From JAZOTM01 sp045657625 (GTDB lineage: Bacteria; Bacillota; Clostridia; Lachnospirales; Lachnospiraceae), in contig JAZOTM010000037.1 in assembly GCA_045657625.1 (NCBI GenBank), positions 1 to 32,130 of the forward strand: a stretch of 32,130 bases of DNA, in the 5' to 3' direction. The translations under genes and the position numbers were made by a program. Shown here piece after piece: positions 7,509-15,840 of this stretch. How positions within the stretch are numbered: position 1 is the first letter of the stretch; every line of letters starts with the position of its first letter. The notes beneath the pieces are model-generated. The model did not search any database, was not told where the DNA came from, and worked only from the letters and a program-made list of their open reading frames with translations.

Positions 7509-8927
7509 TTACTCGACAATTTCTACCTTTAACATATTTGTGGTACCGGAACGACGAAGCGGTACACCACAGGTACTAACAACTACATCACCTTTATGTA
7601 AATATTTACGTTTCTTTCCTTCTGAAATTGCATATTCGAAAAGATCGAATGGATCGCTCTTTTCATCCAATAATACAGGCTGTACACCCCAAGAAAGGTT
7701 CAACTGTCTGCAAACCTTCTGCTCGGTAGCAGCACCGATAATCATACAATCCGGACGATATTTTGAAATCATACGTGCAGAATGTCCTGACTTTGTAACC
7801 GCAATAATCGATGTGGCATTTAAGTCATAAGCTGTTGTACAGGTTGCATGACAAATTGCATTTGTGATATCCGGAGCATCTTCTCTTTCTCTGTTGTAGA
7901 ATCTCTGCTTGTAATTGATATCCTGTTCTGTTCTTTCCGCGATGTCTACCATCATCTGAAGCGCTTCTACCGGATAAGAACCATTTGCAGTCTCACCGGA
8001 AAGCATGATGGCACCGGTTCCATCGTATACAGCATTTGCAACGTCGTTGGCTTCTGCTCTGGTAGGACGAGGATTCTTCATCATAGAATCCAACATCTGT
8101 GTAGCAGTCACAACCATCTTGCCTGCTTCGTTTACTTTACGAATAATCATCTTCTGGATAACCGGTACTTCTTCCGGAGGAAGTTCAACACCCATGTCAC
8201 CTCTGGCGATCATGATTGCATCAGCAACCTCGATGATTTCATCGATATTCTGAACACCTTCGCTATTTTCAATCTTTGCGATGATGTTGATATCCTGTCC
8301 GCCGCGTTCCTCTAAGAACCAACGAAGTTTCTTTACGTCTTCTGCATTACGTACAAAGGATGCAGCGATGAAATCTACACCGTTTTCAACACCCCATGCG
8401 ATATCTGCCATATCCTTCTGGCTAAGGTATGGAAGGTTCAAATGTACATCCGGTACATTGATACCTTTATGGTTAGAAACAGGACCTGCATTCATAACTT
8501 CACAATGAATGTCTTCGCCCTTTACTTTCTTTACTTTTAATTCAATCAAACCGTCATCAATCAAAATACGGCTGCCGGCATGTACATCCTGATATAAATT
8601 CTCATATGTGATATGTGTGATTGTCTCATCACCCATAACCTCACGACCGGTCAAAATAAATTCCTGACCAATTTCCAACTGTACTTTGCCATTCTTAAAG
8701 TCACCGGTTCTGATTTCCGGTCCCTTTGTGTCAAGAAGCAATGCAATTGGCTTGCCTGTCTTCGCTTCAATTTCACGGATTCTCTTCAAACGTCCGCCAT
8801 GTTCTTCAAAAGAGCCATGGGAAAAATTCATGCGGGCAACATTTAAGCCTACTTCTACTAATTTTTCCAATACGCCTTCTTTGTCCGTAGCCGGACCCAT
8901 CGTACAAATAATTTTTGTTTTTCTCAT
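7509..8927 (-). CDS. pyk: Pyruvate kinase
   Basis: Converts phosphoenolpyruvate and ADP to pyruvate and ATP, the last step of glycolysis, in the cytosol. The 472-residue product shows the family order: TKIICTMGPA at the start, ARMNFSHG, LLDTKGPEIRTG, the active-site segment IIAKIENSEGV followed by IMIARGDMGVELP, then VTATQMLDSM and MLSGETANG. The C-terminal allosteric domain is present, and the protein ends without the extra PEP-utiliser domain seen in some Bacillus enzymes. It is the first gene of a three-gene operon with the PfkB kinase and the phosphoesterase. A TTGAAA-17-TAAAAT promoter lies at 8970-8998. The ribosome binding site is weak (AAGTG, 6 bases from ATG). Confidence 0.97.
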   Translation of the reverse strand: MRKTKIICTMGPATDKEGVLEKLVEVGLNVARMNFSHGSFEEHGGRLKRIREIEAKTGKPIALLLDTKGPEIRTGDFKNGKVQLEIGQEFILTGREVMGDETITHITYENLYQDVHAGSRILIDDGLIELKVKKVKGEDIHCEVMNAGPVSNHKGINVPDVHLNLPYLSQKDMADIAWGVENGVDFIAASFVRNAEDVKKLRWFLEERGGQDINIIAKIENSEGVQNIDEIIEVADAIMIARGDMGVELPPEEVPVIQKMIIRKVNEAGKMVVTATQMLDSMMKNPRPTRAEANDVANAVYDGTGAIMLSGETANGSYPVEALQMMVDIAERTEQDINYKQRFYNREREDAPDITNAICHATCTTAYDLNATSIIAVTKSGHSARMISKYRPDCMIIGAATEQKVCRQLNLSWGVQPVLLDEKSDPFDLFEYAISEGKKRKYLHKGDVVVSTCGVPLRRSGTTNMLKVEIVE

Positions 8928-8969
8928 TTTTTCACTTCACACTTTCTTTATCTCGTCTTACAATCGCCT

Positions 8970-8998
8970 ATTTTACAGAATCTTCCTAAGTTTTTCAA
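8970..8998 (-). promoter_or_regulatory. Probable pyk operon promoter
   Basis: TTGAAA (8998-8993) and TAAAAT (8975-8970) on the minus strand, 17 bases apart, about 43 bases before the pyk start. The rest of the 347-base divergent gap up to 9274 holds an 11-bp direct repeat (AATCGCCTATT at 8962-8972 and 9027-9037), AT-rich sequence and the promoter of the next gene. Confidence 0.5.
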
Positions 8999-9204
8999 GT
9001 CAATTTTTTAACAATCTCCCATGGGAAATCGCCTATTAACATTATAATAGAAGACAAATATAATTTATATACGAAAATTATAAACATTTTCAGAACTTTT
9101 CCGAAAAAAAATTGCCCCTTTACGAAAAAATTCATTTCTTATTTCTATCCCGTTTGAGATTCACCTTTCCTATTTAATGTGTCAGGAAAGCAAGTGGAAA
9201 CCAA

Positions 9205-9233
9205 TTGCTCAATTCAAGTTTTTGGAGTATAAT
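9205..9233 (+). promoter_or_regulatory. Promoter of the first DUF5692 gene
   Basis: TTGCTC (9205-9210) and a perfect TATAAT (9228-9233) are 17 bases apart. The leader is about 35 nt and ends in GAGGAGG, 9 bases before the ATG at 9275. Confidence 0.6.
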
Positions 9234-9274
9234 GAAGTCACAAATTTTTCACATTTTATGAGGAGGACATAGAT

Positions 9275-10396
9275 ATGATATTTCAGCTCTATGGTGATGG
9301 CGTTATGTGGACATTACTTGGCTGGTGCCTTGTATTTGCCGGATTGATTCTCATGAATGAAATCGGACGCCGTACAAAAGTGGGAGGCATGATTGTTTTC
9401 GTAGTAATTCCATGTATTCTCACAGTTTATTTCATCCTTGCACATTTAGGCATGTTTGGTGGTTCTGAAAACCCAACAGTTGCTTACATGGATGGATGGT
9501 TCCACTACTTCAAGCTTTATGCAGCAGACATCGGATGTGTCGGCTTCATGATGATTAAGTACAAGTGGGGCATTGGTAAGGAAAAATGGTTCAAATGGTT
9601 CCCATGGTTCATCGTTTCAGCCAACATCCTTATTGCTATCGTTTCTGATTTAGAGTCTGCTTTCGCAGCATTCTCTATCACAGGAGATTTCTCAGGTGCT
9701 TGGTGGGCATCCAACGAAGGTGTATTCATCTACGGTGGATGGTGGAACATCGTAAACGCACTTGCAGGTTTAATCAACATCTTCTGTATGACAGGTTGTG
9801 TACACCTTTACACATCCAAGGACAAGAATCAGTCCGATATGCTTTGGCCTGATATGACCGTTTGGTTCATCGTTGCTTATGACCTTTGGAACTTTGAGTA
9901 TACATACCTCAACCTTCCTACACATACTTGGTACTGTGGTGTTGCTCTTCTTCTTGCTCCTACATTTGCAAATGCATTATGGAACAAGGGTGCATGGATT
10001 CAGAACCGCGCCAACACTTTAGCAATTTGGTGTATGTGGGCTCAGGTAGTGCCGCTTTTCCAGTTAAGCGGAAAATTCGCAGCTGCTCTTCCATCTGTTT
10101 ACGGTGGAGCAACCGAAAACGGTGTAACTACTATGGATTTGTATTCTAAAGCCATCGAGCTTTACAATGCAGGTGCTGGAAAGACTTCTCAGGCAAACGA
10201 AGTAATCGCTAGCATGGGAATCACTGCAGATCCTAGAATGCAGGGCTTCGTAGCTATGCTTGCAATCGTTGCAAACGTTATTTGTATCGCTGTTATCATC
10301 AAGAGATCCATCGCTATGGGCAAGAACCCATATGCAAATGATGTCTTCGTTGGAACAAAAGATTACGAAGAAGCTATGGAACGTGCAGAAGCTTAA
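9275..10396 (+). CDS. DUF5692 family polytopic membrane protein (paralogue 1)
   Basis: Function is unknown. The 373-residue protein has eight or nine hydrophobic segments (beginning VMWTLLGWCLVFAGLILM, ending AIVANVICIAVII) and is very rich in Trp, about 19 in all, with clusters such as KWFKWFPWF and the motif GGWWN. Conserved points shared with the neighbouring paralogue are GWFHY, EGVFIYGGWWN and PTHTWYCGVALLLAP. I assign it to DUF5692 by recall of the family, not by search. It has its own strong promoter, a very good ribosome binding site and an intrinsic terminator. Codon choice (AAC, TTC, ATC, GGT preferred) is much more biased than in the next gene, which suggests high expression. A loop of about 45 residues between the last two hydrophobic regions (near 275-320) is mostly shorter in paralogue 2. 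A permease or an electron-transfer membrane subunit are conceivable, neither supported directly. Confidence 0.88.
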   Translation: MIFQLYGDGVMWTLLGWCLVFAGLILMNEIGRRTKVGGMIVFVVIPCILTVYFILAHLGMFGGSENPTVAYMDGWFHYFKLYAADIGCVGFMMIKYKWGIGKEKWFKWFPWFIVSANILIAIVSDLESAFAAFSITGDFSGAWWASNEGVFIYGGWWNIVNALAGLINIFCMTGCVHLYTSKDKNQSDMLWPDMTVWFIVAYDLWNFEYTYLNLPTHTWYCGVALLLAPTFANALWNKGAWIQNRANTLAIWCMWAQVVPLFQLSGKFAAALPSVYGGATENGVTTMDLYSKAIELYNAGAGKTSQANEVIASMGITADPRMQGFVAMLAIVANVICIAVIIKRSIAMGKNPYANDVFVGTKDYEEAMERAEA

Positions 10397-10418
10397 TTTT
10401 TGAATATTCTATTTTTTC

Positions 10419-10450
10419 AAAACGGCGTGGATGAATTTCCACGCCGTTTT
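10419..10450 (+). terminator. Intrinsic terminator between the DUF5692 genes
   Basis: AAAACGGCGTGGA (10419-10431) pairs perfectly over 13 bp with 10438-10450 around a TGAATT loop and is followed by CTTTCTAT. It separates the two paralogues into independent transcription units. Confidence 0.88.
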
Positions 10451-10501
10451 CTTTCTATCCTAGGAAGTTCTTTCTTGTTTCGCATCTACTCTTTTTCATG
10501 T

Positions 10502-10507
10502 TATAAT
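10502..10507 (+). promoter_or_regulatory. Extended -10 promoter of the second DUF5692 gene
   Basis: TG-T-TATAAT: a perfect -10 box with an extended TG one base upstream. The -35 region is poor (TTCGCA at the right distance). It lies 26 bases before the ATG; the AGGAGG at 10521-10526 serves as ribosome binding site. Confidence 0.5.
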
Positions 10508-10532
10508 AGGTTCTCAACAAAGGAGGAATTAC

Positions 10533-11498
10533 ATGATTTTTGCATTTCAAGAAGCAAGTACGTTCTACCCGATTTTAGGACTTGTAATTTTATTGGGCCT
10601 TTTCGCCCTGATTCAATTTCTTTCCGATCGTTTTTTCGTAGGGAACATTTTTTTTGGAATTGTATTGCCCTTAATCGCCTTAGGCTATTTTATTTTCTTG
10701 GCGATAGGCGTGCAAAGCGGCACCTATTATGCCATGAACAGCGATACTTATCTTTATCACAACGGTTGGTATCACTACGCATTCTTTGGCATTGCATTCC
10801 TAGGAACATTGCTTTCCCTTTTGCTAAAAAATAAAAGCACAGCCATACAACGCCTGGCACTCGTAGCCCTAATCGTGCTCTTTGGCATTTGCGATATTGA
10901 CAGCCTTATGCGCAGTCTTACATCCACTGTACAAACGGCCAGTGCCTACTATTTATCTGCAGACGGGGTTTGGATTTACGGTGGTTGGTGGAATCTATTG
11001 CATTTGATTGCCGGTATTTTTCTCTTAATCATCCTGGTTCTCACCAGAAAGACGGAGCTATCCAAAGCCTTTGCCGGATTCTATAGTTTTTGGTTTTTTA
11101 CCGGTGCGTATCTGCTTTTCCCGACAGAAAGCTGGTATTTTGGTCTGGTCAGTGTGTTGGTACCTCTTCTGTTTTTCCTTTTCCGGAAAAAAACAGACTT
11201 TGCTGCCTCACATTTACAAACCTTGACTTTATTCTCCGGTATTTTACAGATTTTCCCGGTATTTTTTACCGCCGGCACTTGGAGTTTGCGAAGCAGCATC
11301 TACGATGGCACTTTATCCCTTTGGGAAAACGGTTTAACCGATGCCACCATTACACCAAGTTCTGTAGCACCACTCTGGCAAATCGTTTTTGCCGTTATTT
11401 GCTGCATTTTGGGTTTTGTGGTTTTAAATCTTACCATTCTCCAATTGGTAAAGGCTGTAAAAACCGCTCCCCAAGAAAAAAAAGAAGCTGAACGATAA
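10533..11498 (+). CDS. DUF5692-like polytopic membrane protein (paralogue 2)
   Basis: A 321-residue membrane protein with about eight hydrophobic segments. It shares with the upstream gene the motifs GWYHY, DGVWIYGGWWNLLH and PTESWYFGLVSVLVPLLF at corresponding positions, so the two arose by tandem duplication. Overall similarity is low and codon use is far less biased, so it is probably expressed at a lower level or has diverged in function. It ends in a short basic tail (KTAPQEKKEAER). It has its own extended -10 promoter; transcription probably ends in the terminator-like hairpin of repeat copy B. Function is unknown. Confidence 0.82.
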   Translation: MIFAFQEASTFYPILGLVILLGLFALIQFLSDRFFVGNIFFGIVLPLIALGYFIFLAIGVQSGTYYAMNSDTYLYHNGWYHYAFFGIAFLGTLLSLLLKNKSTAIQRLALVALIVLFGICDIDSLMRSLTSTVQTASAYYLSADGVWIYGGWWNLLHLIAGIFLLIILVLTRKTELSKAFAGFYSFWFFTGAYLLFPTESWYFGLVSVLVPLLFFLFRKKTDFAASHLQTLTLFSGILQIFPVFFTAGTWSLRSSIYDGTLSLWENGLTDATITPSSVAPLWQIVFAVICCILGFVVLNLTILQLVKAVKTAPQEKKEAER

Positions 11499-11526
11499 TA
11501 GGAACTTCTACAGAATTTTTCCTTAC

Positions 11527-11660
11527 TACAAGAAAGAATGTCGCATGCGACATTCTCGCGCCAAGCGCGGTTGCATTTAAGCAACATTTACATCTCGCGC
11601 GCGTGCGCTTCCATAGCGGAGCGCTTTTTTATATCATAGGAATGGAATTTCCTATGATAT
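11527..11660 (+). repeat. Interspersed palindromic repeat, copy B
   Basis: The 108-bp core (11527-11634) differs from copy C at a single base (A at 11580). It contains, in order: the 20-nt perfect palindrome GAATGTCGCATGCGACATTC (11536-11555), a CGCGC/GCGCG hairpin, a GTTGC/GCAAC hairpin, and a GCGCTTCC/GGAGCGC hairpin followed by six T. A 12-bp AT-rich hairpin (11631-11642 with 11649-11660) closes the right side; its sequence differs from that of copy A but closely resembles the left hairpin of copy C. It lies 28 bases after the second DUF5692 gene and could act as its terminator. Confidence 0.88.
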
Positions 11661-11727
11661 AAAAAACGACTGTGAAGTTGATAGACCCCCGTAATTCGGA
11701 TTGCTATCACGCTATCACAGTCGTTTT
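11661..11727 (-). terminator. Terminator of the Fe-S flavoprotein gene
   Basis: AAAACGACTGTGA (11663-11675) pairs over 13 bp with 11715-11727. The 39-nt loop can itself pair (GATAG/CTATC). On the minus strand the structure is followed by TTTTTT (complement of 11661-11666). It lies 16 bases past the gene's stop. Confidence 0.75.
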
Positions 11728-11742
11728 CTAATTTTGTATCAC

Positions 11743-14556
11743 TTACTTATCTCCGGTAAGCTTGTGAACCAGAATCTTGCCTCCACGTTTTACTACGTAT
11801 GGCATTAACTGGCCCAATTTCTTTTCTGCCGGAACCATTGTGCTGGCAGCCGGTACGTCACGGGTAAGATGAATGGCGTCAAACTCACACTTGGTAGTGC
11901 AAAGTCCACAACCAATACAACGATTCTCATCTACCGTAGTAGCCCCACAGCCCAAGCAACGTTTTGCTTCTTCCTGTACCTGTTCTTCGGTAAAGGTCTC
12001 TCGCAAATCTGCAAACGTCTCGGTAGCCACACCCAATTTCTTGCCAGGTACCTGACGTGGTGCCGTATCAAAACTTTCTTTTTGAATATCTTCTTTATTG
12101 AACTCCACAAAATCTCTTGGATCTCTTGCCAAATCCAAGCGATTTCCCGGATGTACAAAACGATTCATAGAAACTGCTGCTTCTCTACCTCCGGCAATGG
12201 CATCAATGGCAAAACGCGGTCCGGTAAAGACATCTCCACCCACAAAAATATCCGGTTCATCTGTCTGTAAAGTCACAGCATCTGCAAGTACACCGCCATT
12301 TGCTCGGAATTTCACGTTGGTACCCTTCAGCAAATCGCCCCACTGAATGGACTGTCCAATGGACTGTAATACGTTTTCACAAGGTATGGTAATGGTAGCA
12401 TCCTCATCATATTTTGGAGCAAAGCGACCAGTTTCATCCTTTACGGATACACATTGTTTGAATACAACGCCTGTCACTTTTCCATTTTCCACCAAAATCT
12501 CCTTTGGTCCCCATCCATTCTTTACGATAATGCCCTCTTCTTTGGCTTCTTCTACTTCTTCTTTGGCTGCCGGCATTTCCTCTTCCTGCTCTAAGCAAAG
12601 TAAGGTAACTTTAGAAGCACCGGCTCTTACGGCAGTTCTCGCCACGTCAATGGCCACATTTCCACCACCAACAACTACCGTTTCACCCACCAGTTTCTCA
12701 CTATGGTCTAAATTCATCTTGCGCAAAAATTCCACACCGGTCTGCACGCCTAGTGCGTCTTCTCCCGGCACGCCGGCCAAGCGACCACCTTGACATCCAA
12801 TTCCTATGAAGAATGCCTTATACCCCTCTTCACGCAAAGATGGAATGGTCACGTCTTTTCCCACTTCTACGTTGCAGCGGAATTCAATACCCATTTCGCG
12901 CAAAACATCAATTTCCGCATCAAGGACTTCTTTTTCCAAACGATAATTAGGAATACCATTCAGTAACATTCCGCCCGGTTTTTTTTCTTTTTCAAATACC
13001 GTAACCGGATAGCCATTCAAACGAAGGAAATAAGCTGCGGAAAGGCCAGCCGGGCCACCGCCAATAATCGCCATCTTATAAGAGTCATCCCACATACCTC
13101 CGTCGTGTTTTTCACACAAAGGCACATAACGGTTCTCTTTTTTCAAATCTAAGGATGCAATAAATTTCTTGATTTCATCGATGGCCAATGGCTCATCAAT
13201 ACCACCTCTGGTACAGGCATCTTCACATCTGCGATTGCAGATAGCACCGCAAATCATTGGAAGCGGGTTGTCCTGCTTGATCAGCTTCAAGGCATCTTCA
13301 TATCTGCCTTCTGCGGCCATCTTGATGTAGCCTTGCACAGATAAGTGCACCGGACAGGCCGTTTTGCAAGGTGCTGTACCCGTCTTATAACAGTTCTTTT
13401 TCGCATCATCACGATAGTTATAATTCCATTTTTCCGGTCCCCATTTTTTCGCATCCGGAAGTTCAGTCTTTGGATAAGTCACCAAAGTACCATTCTTTTT
13501 GCAAAGCTTCTGGCCCAATTTTGCTGCACCAACGGGACAGACCTCCACGCACTTGCCACAAGCCACGCATTTTTCTCTTTCCACATGGGCACGATAAGCC
13601 GAAGCAGACATATTCGGCGTGTTATATAACTGCGAAGTACGTAACGCATTGCAAACTCCCGGTGCACAGTTACAAATCGCTACGATTTTTCCTTCTCCAT
13701 CGATATTTGTAATCTGATGCACATATCCATGACGTTCTGCACGTTCCAGGATTTCATACACCTCTTCTTTGGTGATATAATGGCCAATTCCACGGCTATC
13801 CATGTATTCTGCCATGTCACCCATACCAATGCAGTATTCTCCACGAATTTCGCCGCTGCCCTCACCACGCATCGCCTGCTGCTTTCTGCAAGAACATTCA
13901 GAGATTCCGTATTTATCATACATATCAATCCATCTGGAAAGATGTTCAACCGGTACCGACTTATTTTCCAAGGAAATGGCTTTTTCCACCGGGATGACAT
14001 GCATGCCGACTCCAGCCCCTCCCGGAGGCACCATCTGGGTGATTCCACCCAAAGGCAACTGTGTCATTAAGTTGAAAAAGGTGGCCAACTGTGGAAATTC
14101 ATCCGTTAATTTTTCCTGCATCATCATAAATTCTGCAGAACCCGGTACAAAAATCGGTAACTCGTACTGTTTATGTTTGTCCGGGGTCTTTGCCCGGTTC
14201 ATTTCGATAATTCCAATCCAAACCAAACGATCAATCATTGCCTGGGTTTCTTCCAGCGACATCTGATTCATCTCTGCCAATTCCTGCGCAGAATATGGCA
14301 CTCTGGTCTTTTTAAAATTCAACAGGAACTTCACCTGTTCCTTATTTAAAATCATATCCAGCATCCAATATTCCGGATCTCGGTTATTGATTTTTCCTGT
14401 AAATTTCTTGACATAACGGTCCGTAATCAAAGTCGCCAGTTTCAACACCAGCTTCTCTTTTTCCGAATCTTCTGCTACGTAATTTGGGTCCTGCCAATAA
14501 TCGTTTTCATTGATCATCGGGTCCCCAGGTTTCCATTCTGACAAACTACGTCCCAT
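11743..14556 (-). CDS. Multi-domain Fe-S flavoprotein, GltD/NfnB-like NAD(P)H oxidoreductase
   Basis: The 937-residue soluble protein has four parts. Residues 1-200 are helical and HTH-like, with no cofactor motif. Residues 220-345 hold cysteine-rich segments ECSCRK, YCIGMG and CNCAPGVC, then a ferredoxin cluster CVACGKCVEVCP (330-341). Residues 388-460 form the GltD-type N-terminal Fe-S domain (CKTACP, CGAICNRRCEDAC). Residues 495-860 are the FAD/NAD(P) core with GGGPAGLSAAY (499-509) and a second nucleotide site GGGNVAIDVA (630-639). The C-terminus adds another cluster motif (CLGCG at 867; CIGCGLCTTKC at 880-890). GltD-like cores move electrons between NAD(P)H and ferredoxin or a partner subunit; the partner here is unknown and no glutamate synthase large subunit is adjacent. 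The gene is monocistronic with an AAGGGGGA ribosome binding site and its own terminator. Confidence 0.87.
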   Translation of the reverse strand: MGRSLSEWKPGDPMINENDYWQDPNYVAEDSEKEKLVLKLATLITDRYVKKFTGKINNRDPEYWMLDMILNKEQVKFLLNFKKTRVPYSAQELAEMNQMSLEETQAMIDRLVWIGIIEMNRAKTPDKHKQYELPIFVPGSAEFMMMQEKLTDEFPQLATFFNLMTQLPLGGITQMVPPGGAGVGMHVIPVEKAISLENKSVPVEHLSRWIDMYDKYGISECSCRKQQAMRGEGSGEIRGEYCIGMGDMAEYMDSRGIGHYITKEEVYEILERAERHGYVHQITNIDGEGKIVAICNCAPGVCNALRTSQLYNTPNMSASAYRAHVEREKCVACGKCVEVCPVGAAKLGQKLCKKNGTLVTYPKTELPDAKKWGPEKWNYNYRDDAKKNCYKTGTAPCKTACPVHLSVQGYIKMAAEGRYEDALKLIKQDNPLPMICGAICNRRCEDACTRGGIDEPLAIDEIKKFIASLDLKKENRYVPLCEKHDGGMWDDSYKMAIIGGGPAGLSAAYFLRLNGYPVTVFEKEKKPGGMLLNGIPNYRLEKEVLDAEIDVLREMGIEFRCNVEVGKDVTIPSLREEGYKAFFIGIGCQGGRLAGVPGEDALGVQTGVEFLRKMNLDHSEKLVGETVVVGGGNVAIDVARTAVRAGASKVTLLCLEQEEEMPAAKEEVEEAKEEGIIVKNGWGPKEILVENGKVTGVVFKQCVSVKDETGRFAPKYDEDATITIPCENVLQSIGQSIQWGDLLKGTNVKFRANGGVLADAVTLQTDEPDIFVGGDVFTGPRFAIDAIAGGREAAVSMNRFVHPGNRLDLARDPRDFVEFNKEDIQKESFDTAPRQVPGKKLGVATETFADLRETFTEEQVQEEAKRCLGCGATTVDENRCIGCGLCTTKCEFDAIHLTRDVPAASTMVPAEKKLGQLMPYVVKRGGKILVHKLTGDK

Positions 14557-14649
14557 AAAAAATCCCCCTTTTCATTTACCCCGAAAAATATAGCATTCTT
14601 CTCCCTTTTATAATAACGTAACTCCCCTGCAAATCCTAGCATTTACAGC

Positions 14650-14690
14650 AAAATGGCACAGAAGGATTTTTTGTCCAACTGTGCCATTTT
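14650..14690 (-). terminator. Intrinsic terminator of the AAA+ ATPase gene
   Basis: AAAATGGCACAG (14650-14661) pairs perfectly with 14679-14690 over 12 bp with a 17-nt loop. It lies directly after the ATPase stop at 14692. The T-run on the minus strand is short (TTTTGC). Confidence 0.7.
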
Positions 14691-14691
14691 C

Positions 14692-15783
14692 TTATTCATC
14701 CATGTCCATATGATACTGTCTTACAAACACACCAAATTGAGGTAAATTAATTCTATAGTATCCATCACGATTCTGCGAAGTCGAGATAATGCCTTTTCCA
14801 ATCAACCGCTCCCGATAAATATTGAAGGTTGCTGAAGACATTTTTTGTTGCGATGTAATCAATTTCAAAACGACTTCCCTCTTTACCTTTTCTTCGTCAG
14901 CTTTTAATTGTACCAATGCCTTTGTAATCAATATTTCTTTTTCAGATAACTCAGACCAAATCTTTGCATAGCAATACTTAATCAATTCACTGGTATATTC
15001 AAATTCCAGGTTTTTCTTCTTTCCATTTACTTTATTTTCAAAATAAAGCCATCCTAAAACCTGATATGCAAACGCATAGCCCTTCGTCATCTTAGCGAGT
15101 TTTATAGCCTCTTCTTCATCAATGTCAAATATATTCAAATAAGAAACTGCGATCTGACTGTAATCCAAAGGCTCTACCTGCACCTGAAACGCTCGAGTCA
15201 AAAACGTACAATCCTTAAACGTATCATCATTGGTTACTTCTTGGTAATTGGAAAGCAATCCGGTCATCAAAATATGAACCGGCATTTTGGCTCTTAAAAG
15301 TCCTTGGAATGTATGTGCAAATTCTCTCATCTCATTGGTAGCTGATACGTCGTCTAGAGTAATTAAGATTTTCTTTTCTTGTTCTGCCAATATACTTACC
15401 ATTTTTTCAATCAGCACATGGATATCATATATCTTGTCCTTGTCCAACTCTATTCCTGCACTAATTCCCGGTAAAGATATTTCAATATTGGCTTTTACAA
15501 AATGTTTTTGTACAAGCCTATGCTGTGCTAGTTTTGCCGCTAACTGCAGAAGCATATCTCCGGTTACATTCAAATCATAAATTTCCCAATCATCCAGCAG
15601 GGACAATTCTTCTGCAATTTTTGATAGCATCACAGTCTTACCACAACCTCTGACACCTGTAATCATATAACATTTTTCACTGGGATTCGGATAGGAAAAA
15701 TTCTCTACAATATCTTCTTTTTGAACCGTAGAAATATATTGTGTGGGTTCCATTCCAAAGGTATGCGTAAATGGATTTTGCAT
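14692..15783 (-). CDS. AAA+ ATPase with C-terminal winged helix (Orc1/AAA_16-like)
   Basis: A 363-residue ATP-binding protein of unknown role. Walker A is GVRGCGKT (43-50) and Walker B is ILITLDDVSA (139-148). MTGLL (about 173-177) may be the sensor 1 strand. The C-terminal 80 residues (from about LSEKEILITKAL) look like a winged-helix DNA-binding domain ending RDGYYRINLPQFG. This Orc1/Cdc6-like layout also occurs in STAND-type regulators and in ATPases of mobile elements. The start is the ATG at 15783, because AGGAGG stands 6 bases upstream; the frame is open further but without a better start. The gene is monocistronic, with promoter TTGCTA-17-TATAAT and five phased 16-bp repeats upstream, which suggests autoregulation or a DNA-bound complex. 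Lower GC than its neighbours fits acquisition by transfer, but no mobile genes are adjacent. Confidence 0.87.
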   Translation of the reverse strand: MQNPFTHTFGMEPTQYISTVQKEDIVENFSYPNPSEKCYMITGVRGCGKTVMLSKIAEELSLLDDWEIYDLNVTGDMLLQLAAKLAQHRLVQKHFVKANIEISLPGISAGIELDKDKIYDIHVLIEKMVSILAEQEKKILITLDDVSATNEMREFAHTFQGLLRAKMPVHILMTGLLSNYQEVTNDDTFKDCTFLTRAFQVQVEPLDYSQIAVSYLNIFDIDEEEAIKLAKMTKGYAFAYQVLGWLYFENKVNGKKKNLEFEYTSELIKYCYAKIWSELSEKEILITKALVQLKADEEKVKREVVLKLITSQQKMSSATFNIYRERLIGKGIISTSQNRDGYYRINLPQFGVFVRQYHMDMDE

Positions 15784-15811
15784 ATGTCTCCTCCTGTTTT
15801 TCCTTTTCTCC

Positions 15812-15840
15812 ATTATATAATCCCATTTTAAAATTAGCAA
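15812..15840 (-). promoter_or_regulatory. Promoter of the AAA+ ATPase gene
   Basis: On the minus strand TTGCTA (15840-15835) and TATAAT (15817-15812) are 17 bases apart. The -35 box lies inside the first of the five upstream repeats. That copy reads GGTTGCTAA where the others read GGAGTCTAA or GGTGTCTAA, and the difference is exactly what makes the -35 hexamer. Confidence 0.7.

Noticed and set aside
11549..11619. A small basic ORF inside the repeat core (MRHSRAKRGCIYATF...)
   Set aside because: In copies A and C the frame is open for 23 codons, but the single substitution in copy B turns TAT into a TAA stop, and there is no convincing ribosome binding site. The sequence is conserved as hairpins, not as protein.
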